This document shows, in pieces, positions 19,518-32,397 of a DNA stretch of 64,000 bases (position 1 is its first letter; every line of letters starts with the position of its first letter). Both the position numbers and the translations under genes were made by a program. The DNA comes from Symsagittifera roscoffensis. Lineage: Eukaryota > Xenacoelomorpha > Acoela > Convolutidae. The DNA is taken from contig NW_026971587.1 of the NCBI RefSeq assembly GCF_963678635.1, positions 23,001 to 87,000 of the forward strand. The letters run 5' to 3'. The notes below the pieces were generated by a model. It worked only from the letters and a program-made list of their open reading frames with translations. It searched no databases and was not told the origin of the DNA.

Positions 19518-20038
19518 CGCGAATCCCGAGAACAAGGAAGGGTGTTGGACGGCGTGTCCAGCCTTCCTGAAAGAAATAAGGACGTTATTTCCCCGGAATC
19601 CGGAGGGGTCTCGAGAGGAGAACTCAAACTGTATTTTATAAAATTTTTGCTTCCCCGGGATGTCCTGACTTGAATTCATTTAACATCTAATTTCATTTTC
19701 AGATCATGAGAGTAGCCCTGTTTTTAGGAGTGACCTCGTGGTCTGGGGATACTGAGACCCAGCCATGAGCTCACTACTTCTGCATGTAATTAAGTTAATT
19801 AGAGCGTTCTGATCGAAGCCGGAAACAGTAACGTTTTTGTCGACCCGATGTTAGAAAGACCACCAAAAGAACTGGCTTTGGCAGAGACGGTGAAAAGCAT
19901 GTAGAGCTGTGTGTAGACGCTAGCCAGACGTTTTAGAACCTAGCTTTACTTTCCGTCGATATGTACTTCCGAGCGAATGTTACAGAAATTCAGTGTTTTT
20001 TTAACGGTAGATGACTTATGCCCAGGCTCAGTTTAACC

Positions 20039-20570
20039 TTGAACGATTCCAGAAAAGAGCGCTAAAATGGGTAACAAACAGTTATGAGAGTGATTATCTA
20101 ATCTTGTTAAAACGAACGAATACATTGCCCCTTACTATGTTCATACAGCTATGCAATCTATTGAACCTATCGAGCTTTTTTCACAGTGAAAACGATTTAC
20201 AAATACGACTATTAACCAACAAGTCTGCCTCAAATACAAGACAAAATGATGGCCCGACATTAAGCCTTAAAAAAGTCCGCACAGAAAAAGCTCGCGCTGA
20301 GTTTTGTTTCAGGCTGTCTCGGGTGGCCAATCATCTACCTGGAACAGTAGATTTCTTCAATCCCACGGGGCTAAAAAATAGACTCTTGAATTTTATGTGG
20401 ACCTATCAAATGGCGAAATTCAATGAGGCGAATCCTTGCACATGGATACTGTTTTGTGATTGTCGAAACTGCAGGGATGTATGGAAGACGTTTTAAGAAG
20501 AAATGAACTGGGAGCAGTCCCATCAGAAGTATTTCTGAGAATCCACAACAACAACAACAACAACAACAAC
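20039..20570 (+). mobile_element. 5'-truncated LINE of the nested LINE's family
   Basis: Encodes only the last 150 or so residues of an ORF2 like that at 14097 (ERFQKRALKWVTNSYES, KKVRTEKARAEFCFR, CTWILFCDCRNCRDVW), stop at 20494-20496, short 3' region and a (CAA)9 tail. The left arm shows the uninterrupted site (GTTTAACCCAGGAACG, reverse of 9241-9262 area), so the insertion followed the duplication. The target duplication may be AACC, but the CAA tail blurs the edge. It now sits 120-650 bp upstream of the HID1 ATG. Confidence 0.9.
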
Positions 20571-20690
20571 CCAGGAACGACGGTGGCCGAGGAAGAAAAT
20601 AGTAAAGCCGACTAGTATGGAGATTAATGTAATGATGACTAACATCGTTATTACACGGAAGAGCCACTTTTTGAATTTAGTTATTTTAAG

Positions 20691-23600
20691 ATGGGGAATG
20701 CCGATACTAAGCTCAATTTTCGAAAAGCTGTCATACAGCTGACCACTAAAACCCAGGTAACGTTACTTAGCTTTATTGTCTTTCAAATCTTTTGTCTTAT
20801 ATTGTACTGTAATTCATTTTATCACAATTTTTTCAATTAACCTCACAATTTAATTTGTAGCCAATTGAGGCAGCCGATCAGCAATTCTGGGAGCAATTTT
20901 GGGCGGAAAATGTGAGCAGTGTTCAAGACGTCTTCGCACTGATTCCTGCGGCTGAAATCAGAGCACTAAGAGAGGAATCGCCGTCAAATTTGGCAACACT
21001 ATGTTACAAGGTAAGGTTATCTTTCTTGACAATTGATCTTGAACTGAAAATAATAATTAGCCATATGTTTTCACTGCGTAAATTTCAGGCAGTGGAACGA
21101 TTGGTGCAGTCAGCAGAGTCAGGATGTTGCTCAAAGAATGAACAAGCTGCAACGCTAAACTGTGTCCGCCTGATGACCAGAATTCTGCCATACATCTTTG
21201 AAGATCCGGATTGGCGAGGTTTTTTCTGGTCAAGTTTGCCATCGTCATCTGACACCAGATCTCGAAAATCAAATGATGAGCAAGTCGAAGATGAAACACC
21301 TCCACTTGCGCAATCTTTGTTGAATGCTCTGTCTGTAAGGACATTTCAAGTTATTGTTGCTGTTAAAAATACTGGAAAACAAAATCAATTTTCAATTTAG
21401 GATTTGCTTTTCTGCCCGGAGTTTACTGTGCATACAAACCGAAAGGGTCCCGTAAGTATTTTTTTACTTTGACACTATAACCGCAATTTAATAAACTTTT
21501 TTTCTTATCTGACGCTTTTTCGTCTTGCAGCATACTCCCGAAGACCTGCAAAGCCTCGATAGTTGTGAGTACATTTGGGCATCTGGAGTTGGATTTGCAC
21601 AGGAGCCGCCCTATAACTTTACATACGATATGCACCGCACGGAACTGCTGAAACTGCTGCTCACTTGTTTCTCGGAAGCAATGTACATGTCTGCAAATTC
21701 AAATGAGTCCGCGGCAAACGCTGCTGCAATGAATCCATGGATATCCTATTTCACATCTTCAGATAATCGGTGTGTACTTTATGTCACAGAATTGCCAGTA
21801 GTATAATCTGTGTCCAACGTTGTTTTTTTTGTAGTCACGCTCTTCCGCTGTTCACATCTCTGCTCAATATTGTTTCTTCATACGACCCTGTGGGTTACGG
21901 AGTGCCATACAATCACCTCATGTTTCGAGACTACCGTGAACCACTGGTCCAAATTGCGATCCAACTGCTGATTGTAACTTTGGACCACGATGTGGGATCC
22001 GGGGCCGCGGATGACCAGCCGGAAGACGAAGCGGACTCAGGTCAACCAGACAATCTGTTCGTGAACTACCTCTCGCGCATCCATCGAGATGAAGTTAGTT
22101 TCAACAACAGAAACTTCAATACAAAACGTGAAACTGGATATCTCATTTTAGTCTTTTCTTTATAGCGTTTGATTGAAGAAGTGAGCTTTCTTTTCTCTCC
22201 AATTTCTGAAATGTTCAATTGTTTTTTTTCCAGGATTTCAACTTCATTCTGCATGGTATGACTAGGCTGTTGAACAATCCTCTGCAACAAACTTATCTTC
22301 CGAACTCAATCAAGAAGATTCAGTTTCACCAAGAATTGCTAGTATTTCTTTGGAAGGTAAAGTATGACAATGTTTTAAATTATAGCTAGGTAAGTTTGTA
22401 CCAAATATGCAGTTGGAAAGGTTTTTTTTTAGTTCTGTGACGCAAACAAGAAGTTTCTGTTTCACGTGTTGAAAAGCAGCGAGGTTTTGGAGTTACTGGT
22501 TCCAATTTTATTTCACCTCAATGACGCCAGGGCAGATCAGTGTATGTATTTCGTGGACTTACATAATATTCTACTCCCCCGATTTCAGGAAATTCTTGAA
22601 AAATAAGGAGAAACAAGTGTACGAATCCGAAAAATTAAAACGATTTTTCATTAAAACTTGCATTGGAGGTATTTTTTAAGTAAGAGTTTTATCAAAATCA
22701 TTAGTAATTGAAGAGCAATGTTGCTTTGAATTTTGTTATTAATGCTTGATTGTTTGTTTTTGTGTTGTGTTTTAGCGCGTGTGGGTCTGATGCACATTGG
22801 AGTGTTCATTCTGCTGCTGTTGAGTGGAGAAAGGAACTTCGGAGTTAGGCTGAACAAACCATACAATGTGAGGGTGCCCATGGACATACCAGTGTTCACA
22901 GGCACTCACGCAGACCTGCTCATCATTGTGAGTAGTGATTGATCATTGTGAGAGTGTTCAACGTTTTGCTGGGTACGAACTGTTAGTGATAGGGGTGGTT
23001 CTTAGATTGAAATAGGTGGTGTTAAAATGTTGATTGCAATGGTATACATAATTCGCAAAATTCCTGTTTTATGGCAGAGGTATTCGCATGCACACAGGGC
23101 ATCTTCTCATTAATTCAAAAAACTAATTTTTGATTTTGTTCAAGATGAAGCCATCAGAGCGCTGATTACTTATACTAGTTCGTGTTTTCTTATGCTAAGA
23201 ATTTATATGCAGCCTTTGTTTCATAAAAGAAAATGTGCGCTAGTATTAGCCTTTTCATGGCGTTATCTTGAAAACAATCATAAAATATTCAATGCTGTAT
23301 TTTGAGTTAATGAGAAGCTACCCTGTGCGCATGCGAAAACCTATGCATAAGTTATTAGAATAATAACTGTTTTGTGTGTCGCTCTTCAGGTGTTCCACAA
23401 GATCATCACCACTGGCCATCAGAGACTGCAACCCCTGTTCGACTGTCTCCTCACCATAGTGTGCAATGGTAACTCATCTCTTTTAAAAATAAAATGTCGT
23501 TCTAATTAAATTGAATCGTATTTAATCTGCTTGCTTAAAACCAATTGCACATAAATCTTATTGGAAGTCCGATTACTTGTTGGTTTCGGTAACCGTTCTG

Positions 23601-26600
23601 GATATGAATAGAATTTAACTTGACCCAATGTGTATGTTTTTAGTTTCTCCATATCTCAAGTCGCTCTCAATGGTGGCATCCAGTAAACTGCTGCATTTAC
23701 TAGAGGCGTGTATTCATTTTTTTTTTTGACTTTCGATGTTTGTCCTATGTTTTTGATTTTGTTCTGGTGTTGATAGGCGTTCTCGACCCCCTGGTTCCTG
23801 ATTTCGTCGCCGACCAATCACCACCTGGTGTTCTTCTTGCTGGAGTCATTTAACAACATCATTCAGTATCAGTTTGACGGCAATTCAAATCTCATCTACA
23901 CAATCATACGCAAAAGACACGTGTTTCACCAGGTAAACAACTTACTTAATCCTTGGAAAAATGACCAGTAAAAATGTTAACTAACCCAGTTAGCAGCAGC
24001 ATCATTTCACATTCTTTTAACCATGCGCCTTTGAACCTCTCTTTTAAACCCTTAAAAACAATATATAACACCTTAACCTCATTTTCATTCGAATAATTAG
24101 ATTCAAATAAAAATCACTTCAAAGTAGACACGGTCATAGATAGTGAAACATCACAGTGTGAAGTCAAACAAATGATCCTATCTTTATTTACACTAGCGGT
24201 CTTAAGCCAGCGTAGTGTAATAGTACGACTATTTAAAAAAAAATTAAGTCGCAAATATTGCTGCCAATTTTGGGGCACCTTTACAGCTTTTTGATAGCAT
24301 GTGCTTTGACATTCAATTAGTAGTAAGTTAACTCAGTCGATACATTTTTAGTTTTTGAAATGAACCGAAAAAAAGCTATTTGTTCCAAACAACATAAAAA
24401 CAGATTTCAGAATTTGTCTAACTCAATATATCTCAATATGTTTTTGAAATACATAATTTATACATAGTGGTTTTGTGCTTTGCGATTTGATACATGTAAA
24501 GTTAATGTGGATGCCTTCTGTTTGTTATATTCCAAATTAGTACTTGCCAAATTGTGTCTATTTGTATTTGGTGCCATTGCTGAATGGCGTTGGCAATTTT
24601 TTTTAGCATAGGTAGCTGCTTTATTCGTGACTAGTTTTGTCGATGGTTAAGCGTGCGTGGCTGAGTGGTTAGTGCTTGAGACTCAAATTCTCTTGATTGC
24701 AGTAGGTCGCAGATCGAATCCTAGACCTAGCCGAATTTTTGCTACTTCGAGGCTTATTTCCATTTTTCTTCTTAGAGCTGCTTTTTGTCGTGTTCTCGCT
24801 TCTGTTTGTGAAGCGAAGGTTTGCCTCTGTTGCACTTGCGATCAGCTTAGTGAATTATGACGAACCCTCTTTGTCTAACCTAACTCACAAAGAAAACTGT
24901 TCCTTAAAAGTGTTCGCTTATTTGGAATTTTCACTGTAGCATTGGAAATTTCATAGCATCTGTTCTCTGCTTTTTTATTTGTTGCTTGAGTTTGGTGACT
25001 ATTAAGCTTCCGTGGCTAAATGGTTAGCGTGTGAGTCTCTTCATCTCTAGGTCGCAGGTTTGAATCTCAGAGGTAGTCTAATTTTTACTATTTCGAATCT
25101 TGTTTCTAGTTTTTCTTATTGCTCTCTGAAGGGCTGCTTTTTGTCGTCTTCTCACAAAATTTTGCGAATCGACGCGTTGTCTCTATGTTAATTGAGCAAA
25201 TGAACCAAAAAAGCTACGAGTTTCAAACTGCATTACATTTTAAAAACTTGAATTAAGAAATTTTCCAATAACATATCTCGCAATTTGTTTTTTGAAATGC
25301 ATGTTTATACAAAATTTGGCATCATGCTTTCCAATTTATTACAGGCAAAGTTAGTTTGGAGGTCTTCTGCTTGTTACATTTGAATTTTTTACAACAAATT
25401 TGCTTTTTATTGTATTTGATGCCAATTTCGCTGCATCCCTCAAGCAGTTTATAAACATATGTTGCTGCTTTTTTGTGAAAAGTGTTTGCCGATATTTAAG
25501 AGTTCGTTGCCGAGATGGCAGGTAGAAAGACTTCTAATCTCGAGGTTTCAGTTTTGAAACCGATACGTAGCAAACTTGAACTAATTCGAGGCTAATTTCT
25601 ACTTTTTCTTGTTTCACTTTATAAACCTGCTACTTTGTCGTGTTCTCACTAGTGTTTTCGTAGCGCAGCTTCGCCTGTGTCAAACAAATTACTATAAATG
25701 CTTAGCATTTTATTTAATGCCAATGAACGTAGTGAACACACTTATATAGGTTGTTATGATTTTTTGTTTCTTTTCCGAAAGAAAGTCTTAATTTGTTCAC
25801 GCTCAAATTTGGTTTTCCGCGGTATGATCACTTTTGATTCCTTTCAAAACTAAATTTCCTGTGTTCAGTAGTTTTCCTTTGTTAAAAGGAAAGCAAACTC
25901 CATTATTGAACAGCAAAAGTGTAAAAGTTACGAAAAACGTGACACACTTCTAGTTTCGAAGGTGGATTTAAACTATGTGAGACTCCTAATCTACTGTACT
26001 TCCAATTACATGAGACTCCTAATCTACTGATTCGAGATTCAAATCCGGAATATTGAAATAGTCTTACGTTTTATTTGGTAGCACTTCTGCTGCATTTTTT
26101 TTGGAGAGCTAAAGCGGCTCAAGTCCAGGCTTGTGCAGTTTTGTGCGTGCATCTTTGAGATAAAAAGCATCTGAACAACTTTGATTCCGGGAAATTTGGG
26201 ACTCGAATCACTTTATTTTGTTGACTATCGGTCTTCAAAGCTTCTAGTAATCGTAAACATCTAACCACTGTCGTAAGTTTTCTAGATTTTATTTGAAGGA
26301 ATGCATATACACGAACAGGAATTGTTGTCCCGACCATTGAAAATGGAGAGGAATTTTGTATTCGGGTGTGTTTTCGTTTTTTGCTTTTTAATTTTTTTTT
26401 GTTTTCCACGCAAAATCATGTACCACAAATAATCCATGGTCGAGTGATATAAGCCATGGTCGAGTGATATATCTTATAATAAAAGTTCTTCTAGTCTAGA
26501 TTCGAATGACATTAAAAACTTCCAAAACAATTTTCTAGTGTCAAGAAAAACCGGTTCGAATTTTTTTTTATTTTTTGTCTTTTTTCGAGCGAGTAAAGCA

Positions 26601-29600
26601 ATCCAAAACGAGTTTTTTAGTAACATCAAGTTTATATAGCCTAAATTTCTAATTCTTATGTATTATATATATATATATAAGAATTAGAAATTTAGGCTAA
26701 ATAAACTTGATGTTAATAAAAAAACTCGTTTTGGAAGCTTCATTCAGTTTTTTTTCTGGCAAAAAAATCTTTCAAACATATTTATATTTCAAACATATCT
26801 TCCATACATAATGTTAACTGCTAAAAATTGGGAAAAAAATGAAAAATTTTCGAAAATTGTTTTTATTTTTCAATTAATTTATTTTTTTGAAGATCATTGG
26901 ATTCGTTTATGCCGAATTCACTAAGTTTCTAATCGTTTGTATAGTGTTATAATCACACGACGTACAAAAAAGACAGCAACTTGAAGAAGTTTTGTTTTCT
27001 TCTGAAAATGTGTTCAGAACATTCTGTGCTACTTGCACTGCAACCGGCTATAATTGTTTTAGTTTTGCAATTAACAGAATTTTCGTGGCCTGATACTACT
27101 ACTTTTTTGGAAATAGTGTTAAATTGAAGGACGCTTCGAAAATGTTGCCAAGACTAAAGAATGACAGAAGGATTTCTATGACAAGGCTTTACTTTATATA
27201 TGCCTTGAGTTATCATTCAACTTGATGTGTCTTAAAGTGGAGTTAATTGTGGTTTACACTGAAGGTAAAAGCTTCTAATTACTTTCTATCAAGCGTATCA
27301 ATTTAATTAACAGTAGTCATTGTGACTCTAATTAAGCTGCATGAATTGAAACGTACGATGGTCTTGTAGAGAACTAAAACTGAAATGAATTACTTAAATT
27401 GTCCTGATAGAATTGGGTTGGAACTATAGTAGAATGAGTATTTTTAATGAGCTGAGAAGACAAGTGGTTGAAATAAAGTGGGTCAAAAATGTAGGACACC
27501 GAATTCTACTAATGTAGTTCTCAGACAAAACTGACATTGGATAAAGTAGCGGAATCGTTCCTTCCAGAAACGCAGTGTAATAGTTTGGTTTCAGTTGAAA
27601 ATGTCTCTGCTATTGTGCACAAATGATCTGTTTAACTGTTTTAGTTATCGAATCTTCCGACTGACCACCAAGCGTTGATGAAGATCATGAGTCGCAAACG
27701 GGAGCGAAGAGGAACAATATCCCGAGCAGCGAACATCACCAGTCAAGCATTCAACGGTTCCCCCCATCATGCACCTACGTCTCCACCTCCTGTCACGCCC
27801 ACTAAGAAAACAATCAATACCGGGGATTCACAGGATACGGAAGCAGGGGAGCAGAGCGGGGTTGAAGTATCCAGGGCACGCGTCGTGGGAGGAGTTGAGC
27901 CAAGTATGGAGGGTTCGAGGCCAGCTCAGGATGCGGAGCCGGGAACATTGAAGGCTTCGTTAGCTGCGACCCCCGGTTAGATAATCCACAAGCTGTGTTA
28001 AGAGTAATGAACGTAGTGAAGACTCTTATATAGGTCTTGGTCATTTTTTTCATGAAAATGTCTTAAAATGCTCCAATGACTACAGATGTGCATTCGTACA
28101 TATTAATGCGTTCATGAATGATTTTTGGTATATATGCTATTTTTGAGTTCAATTTCAATTCATCTGCAGAAAGTTACGTACATAACACTCTACAAATACG
28201 AACTTGGAAATAGTGCGAAAAAATGTGAACGATTTTTAGTTTCGAAAAGGCAGTTTAATTTTTGGATTTCCAGCGGAATAAAAAATTACCTATTGATCCA
28301 GTTTTCTCAAGTTGGGTTAATGTTATCAAAAAATCGCCAAGCATAAACTGTTCTATAAATTCAAAGAGCTTAAGGGGCATCTATTTTTTTCTTTGAAATT
28401 CGAAAGTTGGATTTTTTCAAGAAAGTCAGTGTTTTTTTTTCTGTTTACTCGCGTTTATTATTCTTTTCCAACGGTCAGTTGGCTATGTTTTAAAGATTTG
28501 ATAATGATGATTCATTATTTGCTATGTTTTCCCCGGAACACTGTAAATATTTATATATTTTTTGATCGAATTAATGAGAGATCGAAATAACTTATTATTT
28601 GTTTTTAGTGTACTTTGACATATTCCGACCCTTCACCGGTAAAAATGACTCATGAATTGAATAACAGCGTTTTTCCATTGATTGTAACGTTCTAACACGT
28701 CAATTTCATCTTGCGTTTTTTATTTAGCTATTGCTCTAACTTTTCAGTTGACACTGAATATGACAGTGTCAAATTAAACTTTTTAACATTACTGCTTTGA
28801 ATCACTGCTTTATGATTACTCTAACTAAAATCTAACGATAAGCTCAAAATACCTCCAATAAATTGATTCATTGCCGAGGAATGGAATATTGCAATTTAGC
28901 CTGCCTGTTTTGACTAAATGAGAAGCAAAATCGAGTTGACAATAATTTCGTTCGATAGCGTAATATTTGATGTATATATATGTGAATAATCCTTAAATGA
29001 CTTGTTCAGATCTTGAAAAACTGACTGAGAAGGTGCGACCAGCTCCTCCTCATGACTTAATCGGGGGCATCCAGGGTGGAACTACATTGCAGCCAGGTGC
29101 AGCTTCTGGCACTGAAGCCAATAACTCATTCCAACATTATGCGGAGATGCCAAATACACTCAAGGTGAAAATGGACGGAGGGGCTGCTGCCAGTTTGAAT
29201 ACAAGTGTCTCGGAAATTGCAAGTCGGTCTAAAGGGGCAAAGATGTCTCCCCCTCCCCCATTGCAAGTGGAGACAGGGGAGGGTAAAATGGACAGGTCAC
29301 CCGAGGGTGCGCTGGACTCAATGTCTAACAAACAGTCCCTCGCGTCCCCGGCTGCGTCGTCTGTGTCAAGTCTTCAATGGGTCCCCACTCCAGACTGGGT
29401 AAGGAGTAAGAAACCGATATGCGACATAAATTGTGTGTTCGATGCGAGAAAATTTTAGCTTTCCTCGAAGTCAATTTCCCAATTGATTGTTACCTAACAT
29501 TTTTATTTTTAATTTGCTGTAAAAATAGACTGTCCTTTCTTCGTGTGCTTTGGAATCAAAGTATTGTTCGTTTTAGGTTACCAACTGGAAGAGTAAGTTG

Positions 29601-30146
29601 CCGCTGCAAACCATCATGCGATTGCTGCAAGTACTCGTACCCCAAGTGGAGAAGATATGCATTGACAAGTGAGTATTTGCTTCAGACTTCCCAGCGGAAT
29701 AGAAACTTTACCGATTAATCCTGTTTTTTCAAATTGGGTTAATTTCATCGAAAAAGTTTCATAAATTGCTTTGGAAATTCGAAGAGCCGTAGGCCGTATT
29801 GTTACTTTGAAATTGGATTTTTTTCCTGTTTCTTTGTCTTCATTGATTCTTGTCCAACCGTCTGTTGGCTGCTTTTGTGTTCAGTCGCTGTTTTTGCTCT
29901 AATATCATAGCCATACGTATTAGGGGACTGACAGATGAGTCTGAGATCCTTCGGTTTCTCCAACATGGAACTCTGGTCGGCCTCCTGCCCGTGCCCCACC
30001 CCATTCTGATACGAAAGTACCAGAGCAATGCTGGCACAGCTACCTGGTTCAAGACATACATGTGGGGTATTATATATCTCCGTAATGTGGATCCACCCAT
30101 CTGGTACGACACAGATGTGAAACTCTTCGAGATCCAACGTGTCTAA
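20691..30146 (+). CDS. HID1: HID1 domain protein (Golgi/dense-core vesicle trafficking)
   Basis: Sixteen coding exons: 20691-20756, 20861-21010, 21089-21334, 21401-21451, 21531-21769, 21835-22093, 22234-22356, 22433-22541, 22776-22927, 23390-23468, 23644-23705, 23777-23932, 27645-27975, 29010-29398, 29577-29668, 29924-30146. Phases agree at every join, giving about 908 residues. Diagnostic stretches are SVQDVFALIPAAEIRAL, LPYIFEDPDWRGFFW, NARADQSRVGLMHIGV-like DARADQSRVGLMHIGV, LKSLSMV, NIIQYQFDGNSNLIY and the C-terminus WYDTDVKLFEIQRV. The family has an N-terminal myristoylation-type glycine (MGNADTKLN here) and acts at the medial/trans-Golgi. The Ser/Thr/Pro-rich linker in exons 13-14 is about 120 residues longer than in vertebrates. 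Intron 11 appears to have a GC donor. Its first four exons are copied in reverse at 8270-9124. Confidence 0.95.
23706..23776 (+). other. Short HID1 intron 11 with GC donor
   Basis: The reading frame around LHLLEAFSTPWF can be joined only by splicing CTA GAG to GCG TTC. This puts GCGTGT at the donor and GATAG at the acceptor. The nearest GT (23708) would break the frame with the only nearby acceptor. Confidence 0.7.
24189..24845 (+). repeat. Hairpin-ended repeat family A, tRNA-like core
   Basis: Begins with a hairpin-forming ACACTA...TAGTGT (24190-24195 with 24213-24218). It carries a tRNA-like module with an A-box (TGGCTGAGTGGTTAG, about 24658) and a B-box (AGATCGAATCC, about 24711). It ends in a GAAGC-type 3' hairpin region near 24818-24838. 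About 80% alike over its first 380 bp to 31049 onwards. The A and B boxes suggest RNA polymerase III transcription, as in SINEs. Confidence 0.6.
25010..25690 (+). repeat. Further family A copies, partial
   Basis: A second tRNA-like module lies at about 25012-25075 (GTGGCTAAATGGTTAGCG, then CAGGTTTGAATCTC), followed by the same tail (CTGCTTTTTGTCGTCTTCTC). A third, weaker one lies at about 25505-25580, with the 3' hairpin region at 25645-25675. They are arranged head to tail after the first copy. Confidence 0.5.
26602..26735. repeat. 134-bp palindrome (fold-back MITE)
   Basis: About 58-bp arms (start TCCAAAACGAGTTTTTTA, end in its complement) pair almost perfectly around an AT-repeat loop near 26660-26677. 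The insertion interrupts a sequence seen uninterrupted at 37848-37860 (GAGCGAGTAAAGCA). Confidence 0.85.
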
Positions 30147-31048
30147 GTAGGTCCGGATCTTTCTAAAATCATCTAGAGGTGGAACACAGAAAGGGTATAT
30201 TTTGAGTCCGCTTCATGACAGTCCACTTCATCTGTTGGTCAATCTTACTGGGCAGTAACTACGATCGGTGAAGTATCACAAAAGCAGTAAAAGTAATCAA
30301 ATGATGTTTAAAGTTTTCAAACTATTACTTTTGGCGTCGTGACGTTAATTATGATGGATATTATTTGTATATTTCGAAAGAGATATTTGTTGTCCGTTTG
30401 AAGAAATCAGCTCATATTTGCGCTACTTACTTTTGTAAATTGGGAGAAAGTTGTGTCGCTTTGTATAATATGTTATTCGGAATAAGTTAAATTGCTGTTG
30501 TAAATTGTAATTACGTTATTAATTAATATTATTCATAGATTAGCTAGGTTTCCCAGACGGTATTTTTTGAAGAAATTAGTTACTACATTTTGCTGCTTTA
30601 TGTTTCAGGCTTTTGATGAACAAGTAATAATAGCAATTGATGTATATTTTTTCTGTCTCCCTTTAAATTTTGCATGAAAATCAGATTTGGTTAGTAATTT
30701 GGAGGTGCTAAATATTCAAATTTTATCAATTTCTATGCGAAAGAGCAAATTGTGAACTATAAAGATAAGTTTGTATTTAGAAATTGTCATCGATGAAATC
30801 TGTTGTCATGCATGTTTGGGTTCGGTTGTAATATATTTTAAGATAGTTTTGTTGGGTTTGATTTCTTGTAGTAATCAAATCCAAGTCAATTGTAAAGTTG
30901 ATTGCAGAAGCTTTTACCATCTCCAAGTCGATCGTTTCATTTGGATTACAAGGAAACAATTTTTCTTCGTGCACGCCTGTAAGAGTTTCTGAAGTATGGT
31001 TTCCCTTAAGTCACATAAACCTAGATAGAATTGATTTTTATTTTTTTT

Positions 31049-32397
31049 ACACTAGCGAACTTAAGTGAGCGTTAGTGTTATATTACGACTATTCTTTTTC
31101 TCTAACCTAAGTCGCAAATATTGGTGCCACTGTTGGGGCACCTTAAGGCTTTTTGATAGCATGTGCTTTGACGTTCGATTAGTAATAAGCTCACGCAGTT
31201 GATGCACTTCTCATTCTTCAAATGAAACGAAAAAAAGCTATTTGCTTCAAATATCAATGCTATATTAAAAACTCGATTTCAGAAATTTTCTAACTCAATA
31301 TATTTCGCAATTTGTTGAAATGCATGATTTATACATAATGTGGCCTTAGGCTTTCCAAATTATTACATGCAAAGGTAGCGTGGATGCCTTAGGTTATTTA
31401 TATTCCAATTTATTACCTGCTAAATTATGTCAAAAACCGAAAAAAAATCATTGCGACCTAGCTAAGAGTCTGAACTACTTTCATCGACTTTTTAAAAAAT
31501 GAAAGGTAAAAATAAACCCGAAAATTGAATCTTTCGCTATGCGGATTCAAACATACGACTAGGTGGTTTGGTTTTGCACGTCCTCGCTTCTGCGCCAAGG
31601 GGCCCTTGAAAATTACAAACTAGCCACCAATAAAGTAGCTGCATATGCTAATAAATTGCTAATGCGATGCCGCAAACTGAAGACATTCTCTAATTTTGCA
31701 TGCAATAGACTGAAAACCATAAAACCAAATTATAAATTATCCATCTCAAAAACTTGCGATATATATTGAAGTTGAAAATTTTTCAAATTCAGTTTAGTAC
31801 TGAAACATAGCTTTTTCAGATCAATTGGGTTATGTTTTATCAAATTTCGAAGCAGATGATATCAAAAAGCAAAATTAGTGGATGTCTTAAGTTTGCGGCA
31901 TCGCATTAGCAATTTATTAGCATATGCAGCTGCTTTATTGGTAGCTAAACTTTGTAAATGTTCAAGGGCCCTATGGCGCATATGCGAGGACGTGCGAAGC
32001 CAAACCACCTGGTCGTATATTTGAATCCGCATAGCGAAAGATTCATTTTTCGGGTTTATTTTTACCTTTCATTTTTTAAAGAGTCGATGAACGTAATTCG
32101 CAATGATTTTCGGTTTTTTTTTCAGGAAAGTTCTTGAAATTTGTTCTGGCTCATTTATTGTTTCGCAGTGTGATTTTTGATTTCTAGTGACTTTTCAAAT
32201 GTCAATCACAAGCTTTAGGTCATTAATTTGTTCTTCGAAATTTGGGATTTTTCAAAGCAAAACAAGTCATTTTTTTTCCTGTTTAATCGCGTTCATTGAC
32301 TCTTTTCCAACTGTCTGTTGGCTATGTTTTCATTTGTCACTGCTAATTTTTGTCGTTTTCTCGCTTGTGTTTGCGAAGCACAGCTTCGCCTCTTCGT
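31049..32397 (+). repeat. Family A copy with inverted core
   Basis: 5' hairpin ACACTA/TAGTGT at 31049-31054 and 31073-31078; 3' hairpin GCGAAGC/GCTTCGC at 32373-32379 and 32383-32389. Its centre is a fold-back: 31437-31700 is the inverted repeat of about 31880-32117, with roughly 85-90% identity. Each arm includes a tRNA B-box-like ATTTGAATCC/GGATTCAAA. Confidence 0.65.

Larger units (their letters stand above)
19420..21541 (+). repeat. Right arm of the HID1 inverted duplication
   Basis: Matches the reverse complement of 8270-9920. It covers the HID1 upstream region, exons 1-4, their introns and the first bases of exon 5. Homology ends at about 21541 (left 8270). It contains the 5'-truncated LINE at 20039-20570, absent from the left arm. 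Confidence 0.85.
23933..27644 (+). other. HID1 intron 12, repeat-filled
   Basis: A 3.7-kb intron holding copies of the hairpin-ended repeat with tRNA-like core (24189-24845; further partial copies to about 25690), a 134-bp palindrome (26602-26735), and a piece of another repeat around 26940-27065 whose relatives lie at 35990-36100 and 38130-38250. No coding frame of note. Confidence 0.6.

Noticed and set aside
24656-24735. tRNA gene
   Set aside because: A and B boxes are present but acceptor stem pairing fails, and the same module recurs with a common repeat tail: a SINE-type core.
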